Positions 44,151-51,493 of a stretch of 64,000 nt of DNA are shown piece after piece. Below the pieces are notes generated by a model. The model worked only from the letters and a program-made list of their open reading frames with translations, was not told where the DNA came from and ran no database searches. The position numbers and the translations under genes are program-made. The stretch is taken from positions 39,187 through 103,186 of the forward strand of contig CANMTO010000005.1 in NCBI GenBank assembly GCA_947500755.1, read 5' to 3'. Positions within the stretch are counted from its first letter, which is position 1; each line of letters opens with the position of its first letter. This stretch comes from Flavobacteriales bacterium (lineage in GTDB: Bacteria > Bacteroidota > Bacteroidia > Flavobacteriales_D > Crocinitomicaceae).

Positions 44151-44732
44151 ATGATTGGTTTTATTCTTCGAATTTTAGTGACGATTGTATTGCTAACGGG
44201 TACAGTAAGTTTATTTGCAACTGGCTATTGGGGTTGGGGATTAAGCGCTTTGCTCCCGCTAGCCGTCGTGATTTTTTCGTTTTTCAGAAATGAAAATGTG
44301 ATTTTGGCTTTAAATCAAATGCGTATTGGCAATCAAGATAAGGCAAAGCGTTATATCAATCGGATTAAATCACCAGAATATATGACTCGTCGGCAACATG
44401 CTTACGTACTTTATTTAAAGGCATTGATGAATGCTCAAGAATTAGGCTTTGCCCAAAGCGAACAACTACTGCGTAAGGCATTAGCACTCGGGTTGCGAAC
44501 GAATGAAGACAATGCCGTTGCGCGGATGCACTTAGCGGGAATATGTGCACAAACAGGCCGCAGACCTGAAGCGAGCACACTACTGACTGAAGCAAAAAAA
44601 TATGATAAAAACGGAATGTTAAAAGATCAAATTAAAATGCTTCAAAGTCAAATGCAAGCCGTTCCCTCGAAAAACCAAATGCGCATGGCACAAATGATGG
44701 GTGGAAGAAAGAAAACGCCAAAAATGCGCTAA
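44151..44732 (+). CDS. Membrane protein with TPR-like cytoplasmic domain
   Basis: A 193-residue protein: two hydrophobic helices (residues ~1-20 and 26-43) and then a helical, TPR-like domain (~50-160, with ALNQMRIGNQDKAKRYINRI and ARMHLAGICAQTGRRPEASTLLTEA) and a Met/Lys-rich basic tail. The ATG at 44151 is preferred to a TTG at 44127, which would overlap the RidA gene. No family name can be given. A methyltransferase gene follows 3 bases later. Confidence 0.68.
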   Translation: MIGFILRILVTIVLLTGTVSLFATGYWGWGLSALLPLAVVIFSFFRNENVILALNQMRIGNQDKAKRYINRIKSPEYMTRRQHAYVLYLKALMNAQELGFAQSEQLLRKALALGLRTNEDNAVARMHLAGICAQTGRRPEASTLLTEAKKYDKNGMLKDQIKMLQSQMQAVPSKNQMRMAQMMGGRKKTPKMR

Positions 44733-44735
44733 TCC

Positions 44736-45578
44736 TTGAAAAACAGAATCTACGCGCCTCATTGGGAGGATTACGAACTTATCGATGCAGGAAACGGGTT
44801 AAAACTCGAAAGGTGGGGGAAATACGTCACCATTCGTCCGGAAATCAACGCATATTTTCAGCCCCAACTTTCTAAGCCAGAATGGGAGCGCAAAGCACAC
44901 TTTATTTTCAAAGAGCAAAAAGGAGTATTTGGAACCTGGATGAACCCAAAAAACTTACCGCTTCATTGGGACATTGAATTTGACGGGGTTAAGTTGGGCA
45001 TCTTTTTGAAAAACACAAAACATACGGGGATTTTTCCGGAGCAAAACCTCAATTGGAAATTCATTAAAGAATCCCTTAATTCAGAAGGTAACTTTTTGAA
45101 TTTATTTGGATACACTGGCGCCTCTAGCATGATGGCTTTGGTTCAAAAAGCCGACGTTATTCACGTGGACTCCTCTAAGTCTGCCTTGACTTGGACCAAA
45201 GAAAATGCACTAATAAATCAATTTGATGGGTGTAAATTAGTGCTTGAAGATGTGGTATTATTTATGGAAAGAGAAGTAAAGCGTGCGCATAAATACGATC
45301 TTATTCAAATGGATCCTCCGGCGTGGGGCATTGGAACAAAGGGTAAAAAATGGCAACTTGAGAATCACATTGATTTGTTAATGAGTTTAGCGGCGCAGCT
45401 GCTAAAACCGCAGGGAAAACTGATCGTTACTACCTACTCCAACAAAATCACTCCGGTAACGCTCAAAGAAACTGCCGAGATTTATTTTCCAACTCGAAGC
45501 TACCGCACAGGCATGCTCGCCACGAAATCCACCACCGGAAAGGCGCTAGACCACGGCAGCATGTTACAAATCTATTAA
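44736..45578 (+). CDS. Class I SAM-dependent methyltransferase (RlmI/RlmK-like rRNA methyltransferase domain)
   Basis: A 280-residue methyltransferase. Motif I is NLFGYTGASSMMAL, the acidic residue after beta-2 is HVDSSKSALTWTKENA, and motif IV is QMDPPAWGIG, a DPP(A/S/K) pattern of N- or C5-base methyltransferases. It aligns with the catalytic part of large-subunit rRNA methyltransferases and lacks the PUA domain. It starts at a TTG (44736); no better ATG is found. Cytoplasmic. Substrate unproven. It ends 3 bases from the opposing thioredoxin-like gene. Confidence 0.82.
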   Translation: MKNRIYAPHWEDYELIDAGNGLKLERWGKYVTIRPEINAYFQPQLSKPEWERKAHFIFKEQKGVFGTWMNPKNLPLHWDIEFDGVKLGIFLKNTKHTGIFPEQNLNWKFIKESLNSEGNFLNLFGYTGASSMMALVQKADVIHVDSSKSALTWTKENALINQFDGCKLVLEDVVLFMEREVKRAHKYDLIQMDPPAWGIGTKGKKWQLENHIDLLMSLAAQLLKPQGKLIVTTYSNKITPVTLKETAEIYFPTRSYRTGMLATKSTTGKALDHGSMLQIY

Positions 45579-45581
45579 GCC

Positions 45582-46055
45582 CTACTTACCGCCGTTGATG
45601 ATTGCCTTGGCGTTCGTGATCCACACCTCTGGACCTCCTTGCAAATAGCCACTAGAACTCAAAGGAGCTAAATTTAATTTATCCGCTTCTTTGGTGACAT
45701 TCACAAACCATACGGTAGGATATCCTTGAACTCCAAATTGCTGCTGTAGCATTTGGTTTTGCTCCATAATATTTTGTGGAAGGACTTTGTTTCTGGGGAA
45801 ATCTAGTTCTACTAAAATCACATCACTTGATGCCCATGCGGTGAACGCAGGGGTATTAAACACCTCACGTTGTAAGCGATGACACCATCCACACCAATCA
45901 CTGCCCGTGAAAAACAGCAACATTGGTTTATTCTCTGTGGCGGCGGCTTGAGATGCTAACGAAACATCAGTATACCAACTTAGGGTAGTGGCCGTTTGCG
46001 ACCAAGTAACAAGGGTGCTCACAGAAAGGAGAAGGGTTAACATAATAGACTTCAT
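45582..46055 (-). CDS. Exported thioredoxin-like protein
   Basis: A 157-residue protein with a signal peptide (~1-20) and a thioredoxin fold. The active site is WCGWC in FTGSDWCGWCHRLQREVF, and the cis-proline is in GYPTVWFV. Similar proteins act as periplasmic thiol reductases for outer-membrane or cytochrome proteins. It is a single-gene unit, tail-to-tail with the methyltransferase (3-base gap), divergent from the TonB receptor gene. Confidence 0.87.
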   Translation of the reverse strand: MKSIMLTLLLSVSTLVTWSQTATTLSWYTDVSLASQAAATENKPMLLFFTGSDWCGWCHRLQREVFNTPAFTAWASSDVILVELDFPRNKVLPQNIMEQNQMLQQQFGVQGYPTVWFVNVTKEADKLNLAPLSSSGYLQGGPEVWITNAKAIINGGK

Positions 46056-46157
46056 AAGGCGCTTTTTAAATTGATTTATACAAATATCAAACTAATCCTT
46101 GCAATATTAGCAAATTAACACCTATTTAACTTTTCATCAAGGTACGTGGAATTCTAC

Positions 46158-46165
46158 TATATTCG
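46158..46165 (+). promoter_or_regulatory. Candidate -7 box (TATATTCG) for the TonB receptor
   Basis: TATATTCG has one mismatch to TAnnTTTG and ends 17 bases before the ATG at 46183. No -33 element recognised. Confidence 0.3.
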
Positions 46166-46182
46166 CAAATAAACCAAATCGA

Positions 46183-48627
46183 ATGAAACTACTATTATCC
46201 GTTTTTGCTCTGATAATGAGCCTTGTCGTTGCTGCACAAACGCAAAACGTGCGTGGAAAAGTACTAGACTCCGAAACGAATTTCCCACTTGCAGGGGCGA
46301 AAATTGAAATAGATTTAAAAGATCCCACTGGGGTTAATTATCGCGCCGTTACCGACGGGGAGGGGGAATTTAAAATCTCCAATGTTCCTGTAGGAAAATA
46401 CGGACTAAGCACTCGATTTGCTCAATATGAACCCAAAAACCAAACGGTAGAAATTAATTCGGGTAAAGAACTCATCCTTACCATTTCCCTTCAAGAAATG
46501 GTGACCAATAAGGAAGAGGTGGTGGTAACCGGAAGAAAAAAAGGTGAAATTATTAATGAATTGGCGGTGATTTCTGCACAACAATTCTCCGTTGAAGAAA
46601 CGAATAGGTATCCAGGTTCGCGTATGGACCCAGCTCGAATGGCATCGAACTTTGCGGGGGTGCAAGGAGCAGATGATTCCAGAAATGACATTATTATTCG
46701 GGGGAATAGTCCCTTGGGTGTAGTTTGGCGTGTAGAGGGGATCGATATTCCAAATCCGAATCACTTTGCCATCGCAGGAAGCTCTGGGGGTCCGGTTTCC
46801 GTATTAAACAATAAAATCCTTGGTAACTCTGACTTTTTAATGAGCGCATTTCCCGCAGAATATGGGAATAGCGTTTCTGGGGTTTTTGATTTAAAGCTCC
46901 GAAGTGGAAATGATCAGCGGCATGAATTCACTGGACAGTTTGGATTATTGGGAACGGAATTTTTAGCAGAAGGCCCGCTGAACAAAAAAGGAACCGCTTC
47001 CTTTCTTATGATGGGTAGATATTCGACCCTGTCTCTTTTTCAAACCTTTGGTATAAAGTTAGGAACAGATGCCATTCCAACCTATGGTGATTTAGCCTTT
47101 AAGTTCAATTTTAAATTGAGAAAAGGAGGAAATCTTTCCGCTTGGGGCATGGGAGGAAAAAGCGATATTGCTATAATGATCTCGGAAAAAACGGAATATA
47201 CCACCGATTTATATGGGGAAGGAGATCGTGACCAGTATTTTGGAACATCGATGGGTGTAACTGGGCTAACATACAAAAAAGCAATTAATGAAAAAACATT
47301 TGTGAGTAGTACCCTTGCCTTATCTCAAGAGATTCAGCGGGCGAATCACGACTATTTGCAACGAAGTCTAAATGTAACGGCGGGAGGAGATACAAGCATT
47401 CAAATCAATGCCATTTACCCATTAATGGCATACACCTTTACTACCAATAAAATTTCTAGCTACTCCGCGGTCAACCATAAAATCAACAAGCAACACCTGA
47501 TCAAATTCGGATACAATGCCGATTTTTTCTTAATGAACATGAAGGATTCCGCCCTGGTGGATTACGATGACTCTACCGCGTTTTTTACCCGCTGGGATTA
47601 TGAAGGTTCTTGTGTGCTAATTCAGCCCTTTATTCAGTGGAAATGGAGAATGTCTGATAAGACCGACTTCACGGCGGGAATTCACAGCCAGTATTTTTCA
47701 ATGAGCAATAGTTTAAGTCCGGCGGAGCTACGCCTTGGATTTAAACATAAACTTCCAGGCAACCAATCCATCTTTGCCGGGGGGGGAATGCACAGCCAAA
47801 TACAACCGTTGTACACGTATGTAGACAACCGTAAAGGGGCTGGTAATTTCTTTAACAAAGGGATGGATTTTACAAAAAGCCTTCATTCTGGTGTCGGTTA
47901 TGAAAAGTTCTTTAACAAAGGTTTTAGCATTCGAACAGAAGCCTATTACCAATATTTATATAACATCCCGGTAACGATTACTCCAAGTGCATTCTCGATG
48001 ATTAACATGGGCAGTGGTTTCACTAGAATCTTCGCTGATTCGTTAGAAAACACCGGAACTGGGTATAATTACGGGTTGGAATTAACCGTTCAAAAGTACT
48101 TTGATAAAAGTTTCTTTTTCTTGTTTTCGGGTACCCTGTACGATTCCAAGTACACAGGAAGCGATGGTGTATTAAGAAACACCTCATACAATGGCGCTTA
48201 CGTGGCCAATTTACTTGCAGGCAAAGAATTTAATGTGAGTAAACGAAGTATTCTTGGGGTTGGCGCTAAAATCACTACTGCAGGAGGAAAGCGATATGGG
48301 TTAGTGGATCTTGCACGAACAAACCAAGAAAAAGATTTAATCTATCAAGATTCGATGTTCAATGAATATCAGTTTAGAGATTATTTCCGAATAGATTTGA
48401 AAATCTCTTGGCGCATGAATGCCAAAGCCATGACGCATGAAATCGGACTAGATTTAGTGAATATACTGAATACGAAAAACCTCTTAAGTTTGGCCTACGC
48501 GCCCTCCTTAGACCCAGCAGTTGTTAGTTCGGGAAATTACCAACCCGTAACGGAAAAAACACAATTAGGGTTTTTACCCATATTCTATTACAAGATTGAT
48601 TTTAGAGCGGGCGGGAAAAAAGATTAA
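46183..48627 (+). CDS. TonB-dependent outer-membrane receptor
   Basis: An 814-residue outer-membrane protein: signal peptide (~1-19), a carboxypeptidase-regulatory-like domain (~22-105; VRGKVLDSETNFPLAGAKIEI), a plug domain with PARMASNFAGVQGADDSRNDIIIRGNSPLGV and a long beta-barrel to the C-terminus. It resembles the large CarboxypepD_reg/TonB receptors of Bacteroidota. No SusD-like gene follows, so it is not a canonical SusCD pair; it may import iron compounds, a vitamin or a peptide. The 3' end overlaps that of the opposing gene by 4 bases. Confidence 0.9.
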   Translation: MKLLLSVFALIMSLVVAAQTQNVRGKVLDSETNFPLAGAKIEIDLKDPTGVNYRAVTDGEGEFKISNVPVGKYGLSTRFAQYEPKNQTVEINSGKELILTISLQEMVTNKEEVVVTGRKKGEIINELAVISAQQFSVEETNRYPGSRMDPARMASNFAGVQGADDSRNDIIIRGNSPLGVVWRVEGIDIPNPNHFAIAGSSGGPVSVLNNKILGNSDFLMSAFPAEYGNSVSGVFDLKLRSGNDQRHEFTGQFGLLGTEFLAEGPLNKKGTASFLMMGRYSTLSLFQTFGIKLGTDAIPTYGDLAFKFNFKLRKGGNLSAWGMGGKSDIAIMISEKTEYTTDLYGEGDRDQYFGTSMGVTGLTYKKAINEKTFVSSTLALSQEIQRANHDYLQRSLNVTAGGDTSIQINAIYPLMAYTFTTNKISSYSAVNHKINKQHLIKFGYNADFFLMNMKDSALVDYDDSTAFFTRWDYEGSCVLIQPFIQWKWRMSDKTDFTAGIHSQYFSMSNSLSPAELRLGFKHKLPGNQSIFAGGGMHSQIQPLYTYVDNRKGAGNFFNKGMDFTKSLHSGVGYEKFFNKGFSIRTEAYYQYLYNIPVTITPSAFSMINMGSGFTRIFADSLENTGTGYNYGLELTVQKYFDKSFFFLFSGTLYDSKYTGSDGVLRNTSYNGAYVANLLAGKEFNVSKRSILGVGAKITTAGGKRYGLVDLARTNQEKDLIYQDSMFNEYQFRDYFRIDLKISWRMNAKAMTHEIGLDLVNILNTKNLLSLAYAPSLDPAVVSSGNYQPVTEKTQLGFLPIFYYKIDFRAGGKKD

Positions 48628-49463
48628 AAATGAGGGCAATCACAGTTTTCTTTCTTCCCGAGGAAGAAAACGGCACCTATATTTATGGATACTTGTCCGA
48701 ATCCAACATTATGTCTAACATGTTGTGTTGCGTCAGATATATCTATCCTTAAATTTCTTTGAAGTAAATAACCGCCGTTTAATAATGGCATCATATAGAA
48801 GTGTCGGAAGAACTCAAAACGTAAACCAACATTAAGATTAAGACCGAAGCCCGATAAACCCGATATTCTCGATTGTTCTGCTGGACCAAATACCACATCA
48901 GAGGCACTGTGTAAGGCACCGATTCCAATTCCATAAACAGCATTAATTACAAACATCCGATTTTTTACGCGATAAAGATTTTGCAGGAATTCTAATCGCG
49001 TAGAGATAAATTTAGCACTTGAAACATTAAACGCAAACCCTAGTGTATCCATAGAAACCGGGGTGTTGTCATAAGTTCCTGACAACCCTCCTAACTGATC
49101 ATAACCAGGAGCAACACGGCCAGAAATCAATAATTCTTGCGGGGGAATTAAATATTTGAAGTTATCAATATTGAATGAAAGTAATATCCCTCTTTTGACC
49201 GTATAACCTACCGTTAATTTATATTGATTTTCACTCCATTCTGATGATGGAAGTGCAAGCGTATTATTGGGTTGTCTCAGGTTTGAATTATGCAACACAA
49301 AATCGAATTTACTCCCTGAAAAGTTTAACGTAGAAGCTTGAAAATAAGTAGATGCTGTTCCGAGTTGTACATTAAAATTTCCCTTATATGCCGAATTAAA
49401 CACCCCGCGCTGTGCAAAAGAAACACTGCCACACAAAAACAAAAAGAACCAAGCTGATTTCAA
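48624..49463 (-). CDS. Exported protein, probably outer-membrane barrel
   Basis: A 279-residue protein with signal peptide MKSAWFFLFLCGSVSFAQ. I place the start at a TTG (49463-49461) that overlaps the TGA of the upstream lipoprotein gene (TTGA at 49460-49463), because this gives a clean signal peptide. A start at ATG 49484 adds seven polar residues and 21 more bases of overlap. The rest is beta-rich with amphipathic strands (SGFGLNLNVGLRFEFF, VGFGQVSINIGAVFFLG) and ends CDCPHF. The N-terminal FNSAYKGNFNVQLGTAS region resembles Bacteroidota DUF5723-like barrels, tentatively. Function unknown. Confidence 0.65.
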   Translation of the reverse strand: MKSAWFFLFLCGSVSFAQRGVFNSAYKGNFNVQLGTASTYFQASTLNFSGSKFDFVLHNSNLRQPNNTLALPSSEWSENQYKLTVGYTVKRGILLSFNIDNFKYLIPPQELLISGRVAPGYDQLGGLSGTYDNTPVSMDTLGFAFNVSSAKFISTRLEFLQNLYRVKNRMFVINAVYGIGIGALHSASDVVFGPAEQSRISGLSGFGLNLNVGLRFEFFRHFYMMPLLNGGYLLQRNLRIDISDATQHVRHNVGFGQVSINIGAVFFLGKKENCDCPHF

Positions 49464-50158
49464 GGCCTGACGAATTTCAACCATTCCGTTTGGTCCATAA
49501 TCTGTTCCAATCGAAAATGCACCTTATTTCCCTTACTCTTCCATTCAACCAATCCAAGCCCTTCTGCATAATACGTGGTTGATGCCATTTCTAATTTCTT
49601 TTCAATTTTAACAAAGGGGTTTATGAGGGTGAATTTTGTGAGATCTTTGTATTTTATACACGTTTTTTGTTCTCCCATTACCTCTATTGACGCATGATCG
49701 CTGAGTTGCTTACGTTTCAATTCTTGTAAAATCAAGGTAGAGTCCAATACTCCTTCGAATTTTGTTGCAAACCATGTTTGGTCAGTACCTTTCCAAGGGA
49801 AATAGGTCGTTTTATATACTACCGCTTGAGTTTTCTTTTGATTTCTGTTCACTACCATATGGTCTTGAATATCCAAAGAATCCACATTAAAATTCAATGC
49901 TTCAAGGATTCGTCCGTCGGATGCATAGCGTTCCACTACTACGTGGTGTCCTAACTGGTCTTTTACCGCATAAACTCGGTGAAATTGTTCTTCAAGTCCC
50001 CCAATCATGTCTCGATAAACATAGATTTTTGGTTCATCCAGAATCGGATAAAAAAACTTAGCTGCAGGGTGTTTGCTTTGGGTTTCATTCAAAGAACAGG
50101 CCCCAAGCAGGAGTACTAGCAGGAAATAGCTAAAAAACCCATGCTTCTTACTACACAT
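49460..50158 (-). CDS. Lipoprotein of unknown function
   Basis: A 232-residue protein with a lipobox LLLGACS, predicted to be lipid-anchored. The mature part is beta-rich, with repeated short strands (YRDMIGGLEEQFHRVYAVKDQLGHHVVVERY, AVVYKTTYFPWKG). I recognise no family. It lies between an RluB-like gene (8-base overlap) and an outer-membrane-like protein (TTGA overlap), so the three are co-translated. A role in outer-membrane assembly or surface maintenance is a guess from context. Confidence 0.68.
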   Translation of the reverse strand: MCSKKHGFFSYFLLVLLLGACSLNETQSKHPAAKFFYPILDEPKIYVYRDMIGGLEEQFHRVYAVKDQLGHHVVVERYASDGRILEALNFNVDSLDIQDHMVVNRNQKKTQAVVYKTTYFPWKGTDQTWFATKFEGVLDSTLILQELKRKQLSDHASIEVMGEQKTCIKYKDLTKFTLINPFVKIEKKLEMASTTYYAEGLGLVEWKSKGNKVHFRLEQIMDQTEWLKFVRP

Positions 50159-51098
50159 TTTTTGTCATTTTAAGGAAGCTAACCTCATCTTCTGTAAGGT
50201 GCCGAAACATTCCTCGGGGCAAATCTTTTTTCGTCAACCCGGCATAAACAACTCGGTCTAATTTAACGACATCATATCCTAAAGCCTCAAACATTCTTCG
50301 AACCACCCGGTTTTTCCCTGAATGTATTTCTACCCCTACTTCACGAGAATTTCCACCCTCCACATAAGAAGCCAAATCTGCCCTTGATTTCCCGTCCTCT
50401 AGGTCTACGCCTTTCAAAAGCCGATCAAAATCTTCAGTTCTAAAGGGCTTATTTAATTCTGCATGATAAATTTTACGGGCTTGGTATCTGGGATGTGTCA
50501 ATTTTTTCGCAATATCGCCGTCGTTCGTAAACAGCAATAGTCCGGTGGTTTCACGGTCTAACCTACCCACAGGATAGACGCGTTCACGGCTTGCGGATTT
50601 AACCAGAGACATCACTGTTTTTCGACCTTGAGGATCGTCCATGGTGGTAATAAATCCTTTCGGCTTATTCAGTAGCACATACCTCTTTTTCTCTGCATTG
50701 ATGGTTTCCCCGTCATATTGAACCACATCCGTTGGTGCAATTTTATGCCCCATTTCGATAATAATCTTTCCATTTACGGTAACTACCCCAGTTTGAATTA
50801 ACACATCAGCCTCACGGCGGGAACATATTCCAGCATTCGAAAGGTATTTATTTAAGCGGATTTCATTTTCATTGAAATTTGGCAGCGGATCCCCTTTTTT
50901 AACTTTAATCTTAAAATCAATGTACTTTCGTTTATCTCGAGCGCTCACCTCTTTTGGCGCGTCCGGTTTTGATGTTCTGGTAGATTTAGCAGCGCTAGCG
51001 GCGGCTGGTTTATTTGATCTCCCTGATTTTGCCGGCTTTGCGGCAACGGGCTTCGTTGATTTCCCCGGTTTCGGAGAAGGTTTTTTGTTTGTGTTCAT
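50151..51098 (-). CDS. RsuA/RluB-type 23S/16S rRNA pseudouridine synthase
   Basis: A 315-residue pseudouridine synthase. It has a disordered basic N-terminus (~1-65, Lys/Ala/Pro/Ser-rich), an S4 RNA-binding domain (~75-135; IRLNKYLSNAGICSRREAD) and the catalytic domain with GRLDRETTGLLLFTNDG around Asp (~175-190). The RluB/RluE/RsuA group isomerises uridines in rRNA; RluB-like is most likely. A TACCTTTG box (51114-51121, minus) lies 15 bases upstream. It heads the operon with the lipoprotein and outer-membrane genes. Confidence 0.9.
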   Translation of the reverse strand: MNTNKKPSPKPGKSTKPVAAKPAKSGRSNKPAAASAAKSTRTSKPDAPKEVSARDKRKYIDFKIKVKKGDPLPNFNENEIRLNKYLSNAGICSRREADVLIQTGVVTVNGKIIIEMGHKIAPTDVVQYDGETINAEKKRYVLLNKPKGFITTMDDPQGRKTVMSLVKSASRERVYPVGRLDRETTGLLLFTNDGDIAKKLTHPRYQARKIYHAELNKPFRTEDFDRLLKGVDLEDGKSRADLASYVEGGNSREVGVEIHSGKNRVVRRMFEALGYDVVKLDRVVYAGLTKKDLPRGMFRHLTEDEVSFLKMTKNV

Positions 51099-51113
51099 CG
51101 CGAGCAGTTTTTA

Positions 51114-51121
51114 CAAAGGTA
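51114..51121 (-). promoter_or_regulatory. Candidate -7 box (TACCTTTG) for the RluB-like gene
   Basis: Minus strand TACCTTTG, an exact TAnnTTTG, ends 15 bases before the ATG at 51098. It lies in the 41-base gap after the YraN gene. The -33 element is not clear. Confidence 0.45.
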
Positions 51122-51139
51122 CGTCAATAATTCAAGGAG

Positions 51140-51493
51140 TTAAAATGCTGGGAATGCATCCTCTAAGTGTACAATATTAATGCGCTCCCCTTGTTTAATG
51201 ACACTTATTGCATCCATTCTTACTTCAATCGGCTCCTTGAACTTCTGAACGTAGTGATTAATTCCTAGCAATAGATTCCGTTGTTTCTCTCGGGTAATGG
51301 CATGAAAAGGTGTTCCAACTATAATTCCTGAGCGCGTTTTTACTTCCACCGCAATAATCACATTCCCTTTTCTTGCAATTAAATCGATTTCTGCTTTTTT
51401 AAATCGGTAATTTGACTCCAGGATTTCATACCCCGATTGAAGCAGATGTTCTTTTGCTCGATCTTCGCCCCATCTACCTAATTCTAGGGTCAT
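51140..51493 (-). CDS. YraN/UPF0102-family predicted nuclease-fold protein
   Basis: A 117-residue protein of the UPF0102 family: LGRWGEDRAKEHLLQSGYEILESNYR, AEIDLIA and IAVEVKTRS, with the restriction-endonuclease-like motif (E...D...E-x-K) typical of the family. Its activity has not been settled. It begins inside the stop of the T9SS cargo gene (ATGA overlap at 51490-51493), so it is read through from it. Confidence 0.88.
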   Translation of the reverse strand: MTLELGRWGEDRAKEHLLQSGYEILESNYRFKKAEIDLIARKGNVIIAVEVKTRSGIIVGTPFHAITREKQRNLLLGINHYVQKFKEPIEVRMDAISVIKQGERINIVHLEDAFPAF

